Positions 9,315 through 18,117 of a stretch of 64,000 nt of DNA are shown here, one piece after another. The stretch lies in contig CP007628.2 of assembly GCA_000688775.2 (NCBI GenBank), forward strand, positions 310,001 to 374,000. The letters run 5' to 3'. The notes below the pieces were generated by a model. The model searched no databases, was not told the DNA's origin, and was given only the letters and a program-made list of their open reading frames with translations. The number at the start of each line of letters is the position of its first letter. Position 1 is the first letter of the stretch. Made by a program: the position numbers and the translations under genes. Origin of the DNA: Streptococcus sp. VT 162 (lineage in GTDB: Bacteria; Bacillota; Bacilli; Lactobacillales; Streptococcaceae).

Positions 9315-10263
9315 CTTTTTGTCCCCCTCTCCAGAGAAGTAGGATAAAGACGAGGCTACCGATGATTCCTAGTAGGAGACTGACAGACAGCTCATAGGGC
9401 CGAATCAAGACTCGAGAGAGGATATCGCAGGCCAAAACCAGATTGGCACCGACCAGAGCAACCATGAGTTTGGTTTGACTCAGATTATCTCCATAGCGCT
9501 TGCGGACAAGATTGGGAACGATGACCCCGAGAAATGGCAAGGCACCCACGGTAATCATGGTGACACTTGTCGTTAGTGCCACTAGAAAAAGGGCCAGTTT
9601 TTCAAGTAGAGAGTAAGAAATCCCCAAACTTTCACTAGTTTCCTTGCCCAGATTCATGATGGTGAAGGTTTGGGATAATTTCCAAACGGCTATCAGGATA
9701 ATGAGGCCTAAGAAGAGCCACTCATACTGATGGGTCTGAATCATGGAGAAGGAGCCCTGGGTCCAGGCCGTCATACTCTGAACCAGATTGAAACGATAGG
9801 CGATAACTTCTGTGACAGAACCGATAATCCCACTATAGATGATCCCGATCAAGGGCAACATCCACCTTTCCTTTATAGAAAAAATAGTCATAAAGGCCAG
9901 GAAGAAGAGGGTAAATAAAATGGATGAGCCAAAAGCAAAGAGCATCTTTTGGGTCAGACTCGCAGACGGAAAGACAAAGAGGCTCAACACCATTCCCAGT
10001 TTAGCGGCTTCAGTCGTTCCGACTGTACTAGGAGCAGCAAATTGATTTTGGGTAATGGTCTGCATGAGGAGTCCTGCCATGCTCATACTGGAGGCTGCAA
10101 GGAGAATGCTGATGGTTCTTGGAAGACGCGACTCTTGAAAGAGAAGCCAAGTCTGTTGGTCAAAAGCAAAGAATTTTTCCCAAGAAAAATCACTGGTTCC
10201 AATACTAATGGAGAGAAAGACCAGGAGTAGAAGTAATCCTGTTAAAATATGAGAGAGTTTCAT
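9304..10263 (-). CDS. piuB: Iron-compound ABC transporter permease, first subunit
   Basis: The product is 319 residues from the ATG at 10263, a FecCD-type permease with multiple membrane segments. It has the typical NQFAAPSTVGTTEAAKLG region and the GALPFLGVIVPNLVRKRYGDN coupling loop (21 residues in full; key residues are the Gly and Pro). An ATG five codons upstream lacks a ribosome site, whereas 10263 is preceded by AAAGGA at good spacing. First gene of the operon, 47 bases from its -10. Confidence 0.85.
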   Translation of the reverse strand: MKLSHILTGLLLLLVFLSISIGTSDFSWEKFFAFDQQTWLLFQESRLPRTISILLAASSMSMAGLLMQTITQNQFAAPSTVGTTEAAKLGMVLSLFVFPSASLTQKMLFAFGSSILFTLFFLAFMTIFSIKERWMLPLIGIIYSGIIGSVTEVIAYRFNLVQSMTAWTQGSFSMIQTHQYEWLFLGLIILIAVWKLSQTFTIMNLGKETSESLGISYSLLEKLALFLVALTTSVTMITVGALPFLGVIVPNLVRKRYGDNLSQTKLMVALVGANLVLACDILSRVLIRPYELSVSLLLGIIGSLVFILLLWRGGQKDAV

Positions 10264-10309
10264 GCCCCGTCCTTTCATGTAGATTTGGTATAAAAATACC
10301 CTTGGAGAT

Positions 10310-10338
10310 AATGTAACACGATTTTTTTAATCTGTCAA
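10310..10338 (-). promoter_or_regulatory. Promoter of the piu operon
   Basis: Read on the minus strand, TTGACA (10338-10333) and TACATT (10315-10310) are 17 bp apart. Just upstream, ATTGTCAGA and ATTGACAGA form a direct repeat that could bind a regulator. No canonical Fur palindrome was identified. Confidence 0.6.
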
Positions 10339-10466
10339 TAAATTTTCTGACAATTTAATGTAAAAAGAAAGAAAAATTCCTGAAATAATATCTGACACTC
10401 TCTTTTATTGGAAAACTGAGTCAAAACCAATCCACCTTCCCACTATCCTTCTCCTATAAAAAGTGG

Positions 10467-10472
10467 TAAAAT
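10467..10472 (+). promoter_or_regulatory. -10 element for pepA
   Basis: TAAAAT preceded by TGG (extended -10) lies 25 bases before the pepA ATG. No good -35 is seen. Confidence 0.45.
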
Positions 10473-10496
10473 GGAGGACAGAAAGAAGGAACTGAT

Positions 10497-11561
10497 ATGA
10501 CAACATTATTTTCAAAAATCAAAGAAGTAACAGAGCTTGCTGCGATCTCAGGCCACGAAGCGCCTGTCCGTGCTTATCTTCGTGAAAAGTTGACACCGCA
10601 TGTGGATGAAATAGTGACAGATGGCTTAGGTGGTATTTTCGGTATCAAGCATTCAGAAGCTGTCGATGCACCGCGCGTCTTGGTCGCTTCTCACATGGAT
10701 GAAGTTGGTTTTATGGTCAGCGAGATTAAGCCGGACGGGACCTTCCGTGTGGTTGAAATCGGTGGTTGGAATCCTATGGTGGTCAGCAGCCAACGCTTTA
10801 AACTCTTTACTCGTGATGGTCGTGAAATTCCTGTGATCTCAGGTTCTGTCCCTCCACATTTGACACGTGGAACAGGTGGCCCAACTATGCCAGCAATTTC
10901 AGATATCATTTTTGATGGTGGGTTTGCAGACAAGGCTGAGGCAGAAAGCTTTGGTATCCGACCTGGTGACACCATTGTCCCTGATAGTTCCGCTATCTTG
11001 ACAGCCAATGAAAAAAATATCATCTCAAAAGCTTGGGACAATCGCTACGGTGTCCTCATGGTGAGCGAGCTAGCAGAAGCCTTGTCAGGTCAAAAACTGG
11101 GAAATGAACTCTATCTTGGTTCTAATGTCCAAGAAGAAGTTGGTCTGCGTGGTGCTCATACTTCCACAACCAAGTTTGACCCAGAAGTCTTTCTGGCAGT
11201 TGACTGTTCACCTGCTGGTGATGTTTATGGTGGTCAAGGCAAGATTGGGGATGGAACTTTGATTCGTTTCTATGATCCAGGTCACTTGCTCCTCCCAGGT
11301 ATGAAAGATTTCCTTTTGACAACGGCTGAAGAAGCAGGTATCAAGTACCAATACTACTGTGGAAAAGGTGGAACAGACGCTGGAGCAGCTCATCTGAAAA
11401 ATGGTGGTGTCCCATCAACAACCATCGGTGTCTGCGCTCGTTATATCCACTCTCACCAAACTCTCTACGCGATGGATGACTTCCTAGAAGCTCAAGCTTT
11501 CTTGCAAGCCTTGGTGAAAAAATTGGATCGTTCAACGGTTGATTTGATTAAACATTATTAA
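10497..11561 (+). CDS. pepA: Glutamyl aminopeptidase, M42 family
   Basis: The enzyme removes N-terminal acidic residues from peptides in the cytoplasm as part of casein-type and peptide nutrition. The product is 354 residues. Metal ligands are visible: His66 and Asp68 in ASHMDEVGF, the bridging Asp in KAWDNRYG, the catalytic Glu pair in QEEVGLRGA, AVDCSPAGD and the late His in ARYIHSHQ. Length matches lactococcal and streptococcal PepA. The downstream immunity-like gene is 20 bases away and probably co-transcribed. Confidence 0.92.
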   Translation: MTTLFSKIKEVTELAAISGHEAPVRAYLREKLTPHVDEIVTDGLGGIFGIKHSEAVDAPRVLVASHMDEVGFMVSEIKPDGTFRVVEIGGWNPMVVSSQRFKLFTRDGREIPVISGSVPPHLTRGTGGPTMPAISDIIFDGGFADKAEAESFGIRPGDTIVPDSSAILTANEKNIISKAWDNRYGVLMVSELAEALSGQKLGNELYLGSNVQEEVGLRGAHTSTTKFDPEVFLAVDCSPAGDVYGGQGKIGDGTLIRFYDPGHLLLPGMKDFLLTTAEEAGIKYQYYCGKGGTDAGAAHLKNGGVPSTTIGVCARYIHSHQTLYAMDDFLEAQAFLQALVKKLDRSTVDLIKHY

Positions 11562-11581
11562 GCATAAGGGAGGTGGTCGGG

Positions 11582-11878
11582 ATGGCAGAACCAAACCTAG
11601 AAAGCCTTATAAGAGATCTCTACAACCATGCTCGTCAGGGCTTGAGTGAAGATTTAGTTGCTGCTCTCCTAGAGACTGCTAAAAAACTACCCACTACAAA
11701 TGAGCAATTACTAGCAGTCCGACTTTCAGGACTGGTCACCCGTGAATTGCTCATCAATCCCAAACACCCAGCACCTGAGTTGATCAACTTGGCGCGCTTT
11801 ATCAAAAGAGAAGAAGCCAAGTATAGGGGCACTGCAGTTTCTGCTATCATGTTTGGAGAACTCTTTAAAATGCTTTGA
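11582..11878 (+). CDS. Small helical protein, bacteriocin-immunity-like
   Basis: The product is 98 residues from the ATG at 11582, which has GGGAGG eight bases upstream; a GTG three codons earlier overlaps that site and is unlikely. The sequence is entirely helical and polar (LESLIRDLYNHARQGL, ELINLARFIKREEAKYRG). It fits the enterocin A immunity type of four-helix bundle found in streptococci, which protects the cell from class IIa-like bacteriocins. No bacteriocin gene is nearby, so the role is inferred from size and pattern only. Confidence 0.55.
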   Translation: MAEPNLESLIRDLYNHARQGLSEDLVAALLETAKKLPTTNEQLLAVRLSGLVTRELLINPKHPAPELINLARFIKREEAKYRGTAVSAIMFGELFKML

Positions 11879-11904
11879 TTCCATTGTGAATCAAAGTATT
11901 TTTT
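11873..11904 (+). terminator. Terminator of the pepA operon
   Basis: CTTTGATTC and GAATCAAAG form a 9-bp stem followed by TATTTTTT. The 5' arm includes the stop codon of the preceding gene. Confidence 0.8.
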
Positions 11905-11938
11905 ATATGTTTCAAAAGAAATTCTTAATTAGGAGACG

Positions 11939-11970
11939 AAAAAAGCCATCCCATTCAGGATAGCTTTTAG
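11939..11970 (-). terminator. Terminator of the Na/Pi cotransporter gene
   Basis: On the minus strand AAAGCTATCC pairs with GGATGGCTTT (one G-U), followed by a T-run. It lies a few bases after the stop. Confidence 0.75.
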
Positions 11971-11974
11971 GTTA

Positions 11975-13606
11975 TTAGATTTGTTCAGCAATGACCTTTT
12001 CGGCTAGGTTCATAGCATGGTCAGACACACGAGTGTAGTGGGAAATGATGTCGATAAAGTTGACTCCAGCTTGTGTAGAACACTCACCCTTGTTAAGGCG
12101 TTTGATGTGGGTCTTTCTGAGAACGCGTTCCATATTGTTGATTTCTTTATGACGTTCAATCAGACTCTGAGCTTTTTCAATATCATTGTTTTCCACACTA
12201 TCAAGGGCATCCTTGATAAATGCAGTTGTTGCTTGATAAATTTCAGCTAATTCCTCTAAAGCAGCATCAGAAAACTGAACATTCTTACGTTGAAGGTAGT
12301 CGGTTAGGTTGAGCAAGCCTTCTGCGTGGTCCCCAATCCGTTCCAAATCACGAGACGAATCCAGGATGTTAGTCAAGACTTCGCTTTCCTTTTGACTCAA
12401 GGATTCGCTTGAGAGTCTGATGAGGTAACGAGTGAGTTTTTCATCGATGGTGTTGATGGCTTCCTCTGTCTTGTGCCCTTTTTCAGCTACCTTTTCATCC
12501 AAACCGATGATATAGGTATAAGAAAGGTCAAAAGCTTTGGCTGCATAGTTTCCTAAGTGCAAGAGTTCTTTTTTGGCATTTCCTAGGGCAATAGAAGGAG
12601 ATTGCTGGATAAGTTGTTCGTCGAGATAAAGAGGCTCGTACTTAACAACTTCGTCTTCACCAGGGATAATCTTGGTTACAAAGTAGGCCAAGGCTCCGAT
12701 GAATGGAAATTGTACAATGGTGTTACTTACGTTAAAGGCACCGTGAGAGAAGGCGATGGTCATCTCAGGTGAGAGGTGAAGGAGTGCCTGGAAGTACTCG
12801 ATCATAGCAGTAAAGGGGCCTAATAAGATTAAGCAAAGAATAGTTCCTAAAACGTTAAAGGTAACGTGGGTTGCTGCAACGCGTTTCGCTGAGACATTGG
12901 CTCCAGCTGCTGCGATGATAACTGTTAGGGTTGTCCCGATATTATCCCCGAAGAGAACTGGTAGTGAACCTTTAAGGTCGAGGAAGCCACCTGCATAGAG
13001 GCCTTGCAAAATCCCGATTGTAGCCGAGGAAGCCTGGATGAGGACGGTAATCACTGCACCGGCCACCACTCCTAAAATGGGGTTTTGTCCCAAAGTGACC
13101 ATATACTCCTTGAATTGTGGTAAATCTTTAAGTGGGCTCATACCGGCACTGATGAGGTTAAGGGCGTAGAAGATTCCCCCAACACCAAACAGGATGCGAC
13201 CGATATTGTTTGCTGTTCTGTTTTTTGTAAAGAAGAGGAACATGGTTCCAAGGAAAATCAAGGGCAAAGCATACTCACCAAGCTTGAAACCGATGATAAA
13301 GGAAGTAACGGTGGTTCCGATGTTAGCTCCCATGATAATTCCGATAGCCTGTCTAAGGGTTAGAAGACTAGCGCTGACTAGCCCAACCGTGATAACTGTA
13401 ACCCCTGTACTTGACTGAATCAGGGCAGTCACGACAATCCCGACTAGAACACCTAAAAAGGGATTGCTAGTGTACTTGTCAATGTAAAAACGAAGGCGAT
13501 CTCCAGCAGCTTGTTGCAAACCGTCTCCCATGGTCTTGATACTGTATAAAAACAGTCCTAGACCTCCTAAAAAGTGAAATAAAATTTCCTGCCAATTAAT
13601 GGACAT
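11975..13606 (-). CDS. Na/Pi cotransporter family protein with PhoU-like tail
   Basis: The product is 543 residues. The first 310 or so contain two inverted Na_Pi_cotrans repeats, each with the signature seen as ALIQSSTGVTVIT and VLIQASSATIGI. About eight hydrophobic segments lie in this region. Residues 345-540 form a helical PhoU-like domain (DLERIGDHAEGLLNL, VSDHAMNLAEKVIA). This is the common fusion in Firmicutes for sodium-driven phosphate uptake with cytoplasmic control. The ATG has a GGAGGA site. It is monocistronic with its own promoter and terminator. Confidence 0.85.
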   Translation of the reverse strand: MSINWQEILFHFLGGLGLFLYSIKTMGDGLQQAAGDRLRFYIDKYTSNPFLGVLVGIVVTALIQSSTGVTVITVGLVSASLLTLRQAIGIIMGANIGTTVTSFIIGFKLGEYALPLIFLGTMFLFFTKNRTANNIGRILFGVGGIFYALNLISAGMSPLKDLPQFKEYMVTLGQNPILGVVAGAVITVLIQASSATIGILQGLYAGGFLDLKGSLPVLFGDNIGTTLTVIIAAAGANVSAKRVAATHVTFNVLGTILCLILLGPFTAMIEYFQALLHLSPEMTIAFSHGAFNVSNTIVQFPFIGALAYFVTKIIPGEDEVVKYEPLYLDEQLIQQSPSIALGNAKKELLHLGNYAAKAFDLSYTYIIGLDEKVAEKGHKTEEAINTIDEKLTRYLIRLSSESLSQKESEVLTNILDSSRDLERIGDHAEGLLNLTDYLQRKNVQFSDAALEELAEIYQATTAFIKDALDSVENNDIEKAQSLIERHKEINNMERVLRKTHIKRLNKGECSTQAGVNFIDIISHYTRVSDHAMNLAEKVIAEQI

Positions 13607-13649
13607 TTCTTTTTCCTCCGAAAAATAATAACGGAATTTCTCCTATTCT

Positions 13650-13678
13650 ATTTTAAAGGATAAAAGTAAATCTCACAA
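13650..13678 (-). promoter_or_regulatory. Promoter for the Na/Pi cotransporter
   Basis: On the minus strand TTGTGA (13678-13673) and TAAAAT (13655-13650) are separated by 17 bp. Confidence 0.55.
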
Positions 13679-13818
13679 GTGTTTAGCTGAAATTTTCATA
13701 AGAAACAAGAACTTTCTTTTAAAATGAGAGATAGATTTCCTTTAAGATAGATGATTTATAGGATTGTGTCCAAATTTTACTGATTATTATCCTAGTTATA
13801 GTTTTTATGTTAAATAGA

Positions 13819-13846
13819 TTGACATCGCTTTCATATAGGATAAAAT
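13819..13846 (+). promoter_or_regulatory. Promoter of the EndoD gene with overlapping cre-like site
   Basis: TTGACA at 13819-13824 and TAAAAT at 13841-13846 have a 16-bp spacer. TGACATCGCTTTCA at 13820-13833 matches the CcpA cre consensus (TGNAANCGNNWNCA) with one mismatch and covers the -35, an expected position for glucose repression. Confidence 0.55.
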
Positions 13847-13885
13847 GAAGATGATCCTGTTCTGGTGGTGTGCACTGAGAACAGT

Positions 13886-13914
13886 TACTTTTTATCAAAA
13901 AGTAAAGCGCTTAC
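13886..13914 (+). promoter_or_regulatory. 5'-UTR hairpin and second cre-like palindrome before EndoD
   Basis: TTACTTTTT and AAAAAGTAA pair around ATC at 13886-13906. GTAAAGCGCTTAC at 13902-13914 is a near-palindrome with the cre core AAGCGCTT. The rest of the gap 13607-13938 is AT-rich and holds only the two divergent promoters. Confidence 0.45.
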
Positions 13915-13938
13915 TTTATATTTTATTAGGAGGATAAG

Positions 13939-16900
13939 ATGAAAGATCTATTTTTTGAAAAACGTTGCCGTTACAGTATTCGTAAGCTGTCAATCGGGGC
14001 TTGTTCCTTGATGATTGGTTCAGCTCTATTCGCGAGCCCAGCTCTTGCCGAACAAGTCACAGTCCCTGAAACAGCTGCAAATACGAGCGTCCAAGCTACA
14101 AGTACAAGTGAGACAACTAATCCAGATACTGCAGCCCTTGAAAAACAATTAGAGGAAACAGAGAACAAAGTAGCTGAGCAACCAATTTCAGAAAACACTC
14201 CAGCAATAGCTGATTTGGTCAATGAAAAAGAAGAGGCAAAACCCGCTCTGACAGATAAAGTTGAAAAACCTGCTCAACCAACTGATAAAGAAGAAGTTAA
14301 ACCAGAGGAAACGCCTCAAGTGGCTGAGAAGAAAGCCGACAAACCGACTCTAGCAGACGTTCCCAAAAATGAAGAAAAGAGTCTCCGACCAAAAGAAATC
14401 AAGTTTGATACTTGGGAAGATTTGTTAAAATGGGAACCGGGTGCGCGTGAGGATGATCCTATTAACCGTTCCTCAGTTGAACTCGCCAAGCGCCACAGAG
14501 GGCAGTTGGTCAATGAAAAAGCAAGCAGAAGAGCCAAGGTCCAGGCGCTGGCAAATACCAACTCAAAGGCCAAAGACCACGATTCTGTTGGTGGAGAAGA
14601 ATTCAAGGCCTACGCTTTTGACTACTGGCAATACTTGGATTCAATGGTCTTCTGGGAAGGCCTAGTTCCAACTCCAGATGTCATTGATGCAGGCCACCGC
14701 AACGGAGTTCCCGTTTATGGAACACTCTTTTTCAACTGGTCAAACAGTATTGCTGACCAAGAGAAATTTGCCGCTGCCTTGAAACAAGATGAGGATGGCA
14801 CATTCCCAATTGCACGCAAACTCGTTGATCTCGCTAAGTACTATGGCTTTGATGGCTATTTCATCAATCAGGAAACAACGGGGGAATTGGTAGCACCTCT
14901 TGGTGAAAAAATGCGCCAATTCATGCTCTATACAAAAGAATACGCAGCCAAAGTCAACCACCCGATCAAGTATGCTTGGTACGATGCCATGACCTACAAA
15001 TACGGTCGTTACCACGAAGATGGTCTAGGTGATTACAACTACCAGTTCATGCAAAAAGAAGGTGACAAAGTCCCTGCAGATCAATTCTTTGCCAATTTCA
15101 ACTGGAACAAGGAAAAGAATGACCACTCCGTAGAGATGGCCAAATGGCTAGAGCGTAGTCAATATGATGTCTTTGCAGGCTTGGAATTGCAACAAGGTGG
15201 TTCTTATAAGACCAAAGTCAAATGGGATGCCCTCTTAGATGAAAAGGGTAAGTTGCGTTTGTCGTTAGGACTTTTTGCACCAGATACGATTACCAGTCTA
15301 GGAAAAACAGGCGAAGACTACCACAAGAACGAAGACATCTTCTTTACAGGTTACCAAGGTGATCCAACGGCTCAAAAACCAGCAGATAAAGAGTGGTATG
15401 GAATTGCCAATTTAGTTGCTGACCGTACACCAGCAGTAGGACGTACCTTCACCACCTCTTTTAATACAGGTCATGGTAGAAAATGGTTTGTTGACGGTAA
15501 AGTTTCTAAGGATTCTGAGTGGAACTACCGTTCTGTTTCAGGTGTTTTGCCAACATGGCGCTGGTGGCAGACTTCGACAGGTGAAAAACTTCGTGCAGAA
15601 TATGATTTTACAGATGCCTATAATGGTGGGAACTCTCTTAAATTCTCAGGTGATGTAGTTGGTAAGACGGACCAGGATGTGAATTTGTATTCTACCAAAC
15701 TAGAAGTAACAGAGAAAACCAAACTTCGTGTTGCCCACAAGGGAGGAAAAGGCTCTAAAGTTTATATGGCCTTCTCTACGACTCCAGACTACAAATTTGA
15801 GGATGCAGCTGCATGGAAAGAACTGACTCTCTCTGATGACTGGAAGAATGAAGAATTTGACCTCAGCTCACTAGCAGGTAAAACCATCTATGCAGTCAAA
15901 CTCTTCTTCGAGCATGAAGGAGCTGTAAAAGATTATCAGTTTAACCTAGGACAATTAACAATTTCAGACAGTCACCAAGCACCGCAAGCGCCTACAGGTC
16001 TCTCTGTGGTGAAGCAATCTCTTAAGAATGCCCAAGAAGCTGAAGCAGTGGTTCAATTTTCGGGTAACCAAGATGCAGATTTCTATGAAGTCTACGAAAA
16101 AGATGGAGATAACTGGCGTTTGTTGACAGGATCATCTGCTTCAACCATCTACTTGCCAAAAGTTAGCCGTTCTGCTAATGCGACTGGTACGACTCAAGAA
16201 TTGAAGGTCGTTGCAGTTGGTAAAAATGGCCTTCGTTCCGAAGCTGCGACGGCATCCTTTAACTGGGGGATGACAGTTCAGGATACGACTCTTCCAAGAC
16301 CTTTAGCTGAAAATATCGTTCTAGGTGCAAAGGTTATTGGTAGCACTTTCCCGAATACTGAAGGCGGGGAAGGCATCGAAGGTATGTTGAATGGTACCAT
16401 TACTAGCTTGTCAGATAAGTGGTCTTCAGCTCAGCTGAGCGGTAGTGTGGATATTCGCTTGACCAAGCCACGTACCGTTGTTAGATGGGTAATGGATCAT
16501 GCAGGAGCTGGTGGTGAGTCTGTTAACGATGGTCTGATGAATACCAAGGACTTTGATCTTTATTACAAGGATACAGATGGCGAGTGGAAACTAGCTAAGG
16601 AAGTCCGTGGCAACAAAGCGCACGTTACAGATATCACTCTTGACAAACCAATCACTGCCCAAGACTGGCGCCTAAAAGTTATCACTTCAGATAACGGAAC
16701 ACCTTGGAAAGCCATTCGTATCTATAACTGGAAGATGTACGAAACCTTGGACACAGAAAGTCAAAATATTCCAATGGCTAAGGTAGCTGCCCGTTCACTT
16801 GGAAACCATCAAGTTCAACTAGGCTTCTCTGATGTTCCAGCGGGTGCAACCATCACCGTTTACGACAAGGCAGATTCACAAACACCAATTGCAACCTTGA

Positions 16901-18117
16901 AGACTGAAACTGGAGGCGACTTGGCAACAGCACCATTGGGCTTTAACAAGCAACCAACTCTCCTCTACTATCGTACCCAACTACCTGGCAAAGAAATCAG
17001 TAACACCTTGGCAGTAGCGATTCCACAGGATGAGAGAAAAATTGCTGCAGTGAGTCTTGAAAAAGGGCCTAAGAAGACAGTTTATAAAGAGGGAGAAAAT
17101 CTCGACCTCAGAGGCGGAACCCTCCGTGTTCAATACGAAGGGGGACAAGCCGATGAACTAATCAACCTTACTCACTCAGGTGTGACAGTATCTGGCTACA
17201 ACGCTCATCAAAAAGGGGAACAAAAGCTCACAGTCAGCTACCTTGGACTTCCAGTTACTGGTGACTTGAAGGTACAAGTGACTGGTCAAGATGAAGGAAA
17301 ACCAAAGGAAGTAGCAGGCTTGTACATTACTCAGAAACCAAAAACAGACTATCTAGTAGGAGATCAACTGGATCTCTCTGAAGGTCGCTTCGGTGTTCTC
17401 TATGATGATGAGACGGAAGAAAGTCATGCTTTTACGGACCAAGGTGTTGAAATCACGGGCTATGATGCTCAGAAGACTGGACGACAAACCTTGACCTTGC
17501 ATTACAAGGGACACACTGCTGAGTTCGATGTCTTGGTTTCTCCAAAAGCAGCTGTCAACGATGAGTACCTCAAACAAGAAATCACTGCTGCCCAAGGTCG
17601 CCAGTCAACCCTTGCCTATACCTTCTCAAGTGAGAACAAACAAGCTGTACTAGTAGAGAAACTTAATGCAGCGAAAGCTGTTGCAGAAAACCATGATGCC
17701 AGTCAAGAAGAAGTCAACAAAGCCTTGAATGAATTGAAACAAGCTGGAGCGGACTTGGATGGAAATCAACGTTATCAAACTGCTAGAGAAGAATTGGAAG
17801 GCTTGCTCGAATCCGTCCGTGCAAAAGATTCTCAAAATGAGTTGATTGCCCAAGCAGAAACCTTGTTGGCTTCAGAAATGCCAACTCCACAAGCTTTTGC
17901 GGAAATGAAAGAAAAGCTAAATAAGAAACTAGCCCCTGCAGAAGAAAGTCATCATGTTGGAAGCGTGGATCCAAATGAAGTGGCCCCAACGGTTGAGGCC
18001 CTCCCTGAACTAGTTATTGAAACTGAAACAACAGCCTTTGAAGGTCAGGAGCGACCAAACGAAACCCTTCTCAAAGGACAACGCCAGCTAGTTCAAGCAG
18101 GAGTAAGCAGGAGTTGA
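13939..18117 (+). CDS. endoD: Endo-beta-N-acetylglucosaminidase (GH85, EndoD type), truncated by frameshift
   Basis: EndoD cleaves between the two core GlcNAc residues of N-glycans on host glycoproteins at the cell surface. The N-terminus has a YSIRK signal (RYSIRKLSIGACS, cleavage near ALAEQ). The GH85 domain spans roughly 150-640 with the catalytic Asn310 and Glu312 in INQET. Downstream come carbohydrate-binding beta domains, a discoidin-like domain (about 790-940), two bacterial Ig-like modules (about 1035-1205) and a FIVAR-type helical segment (about 1215-1280). The frame ends at TGA 18115-18117 because a 10-bp tandem duplication lies at 18095-18114. The predicted 1392-residue product keeps the enzyme but lacks the repeat tail and the LPxTG anchor. 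Confidence 0.9.
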   Translation: MKDLFFEKRCRYSIRKLSIGACSLMIGSALFASPALAEQVTVPETAANTSVQATSTSETTNPDTAALEKQLEETENKVAEQPISENTPAIADLVNEKEEAKPALTDKVEKPAQPTDKEEVKPEETPQVAEKKADKPTLADVPKNEEKSLRPKEIKFDTWEDLLKWEPGAREDDPINRSSVELAKRHRGQLVNEKASRRAKVQALANTNSKAKDHDSVGGEEFKAYAFDYWQYLDSMVFWEGLVPTPDVIDAGHRNGVPVYGTLFFNWSNSIADQEKFAAALKQDEDGTFPIARKLVDLAKYYGFDGYFINQETTGELVAPLGEKMRQFMLYTKEYAAKVNHPIKYAWYDAMTYKYGRYHEDGLGDYNYQFMQKEGDKVPADQFFANFNWNKEKNDHSVEMAKWLERSQYDVFAGLELQQGGSYKTKVKWDALLDEKGKLRLSLGLFAPDTITSLGKTGEDYHKNEDIFFTGYQGDPTAQKPADKEWYGIANLVADRTPAVGRTFTTSFNTGHGRKWFVDGKVSKDSEWNYRSVSGVLPTWRWWQTSTGEKLRAEYDFTDAYNGGNSLKFSGDVVGKTDQDVNLYSTKLEVTEKTKLRVAHKGGKGSKVYMAFSTTPDYKFEDAAAWKELTLSDDWKNEEFDLSSLAGKTIYAVKLFFEHEGAVKDYQFNLGQLTISDSHQAPQAPTGLSVVKQSLKNAQEAEAVVQFSGNQDADFYEVYEKDGDNWRLLTGSSASTIYLPKVSRSANATGTTQELKVVAVGKNGLRSEAATASFNWGMTVQDTTLPRPLAENIVLGAKVIGSTFPNTEGGEGIEGMLNGTITSLSDKWSSAQLSGSVDIRLTKPRTVVRWVMDHAGAGGESVNDGLMNTKDFDLYYKDTDGEWKLAKEVRGNKAHVTDITLDKPITAQDWRLKVITSDNGTPWKAIRIYNWKMYETLDTESQNIPMAKVAARSLGNHQVQLGFSDVPAGATITVYDKADSQTPIATLKTETGGDLATAPLGFNKQPTLLYYRTQLPGKEISNTLAVAIPQDERKIAAVSLEKGPKKTVYKEGENLDLRGGTLRVQYEGGQADELINLTHSGVTVSGYNAHQKGEQKLTVSYLGLPVTGDLKVQVTGQDEGKPKEVAGLYITQKPKTDYLVGDQLDLSEGRFGVLYDDETEESHAFTDQGVEITGYDAQKTGRQTLTLHYKGHTAEFDVLVSPKAAVNDEYLKQEITAAQGRQSTLAYTFSSENKQAVLVEKLNAAKAVAENHDASQEEVNKALNELKQAGADLDGNQRYQTAREELEGLLESVRAKDSQNELIAQAETLLASEMPTPQAFAEMKEKLNKKLAPAEESHHVGSVDPNEVAPTVEALPELVIETETTAFEGQERPNETLLKGQRQLVQAGVSRS
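18095..18114 (+). repeat. 10-bp tandem duplication, first copy site
   Basis: The 10-mer AAGCAGGAGT occurs twice head to tail (18095-18104, 18105-18114). Removing one copy restores QAGVEGQV and joins the EndoD frame to the downstream open frame. Confidence 0.95.
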
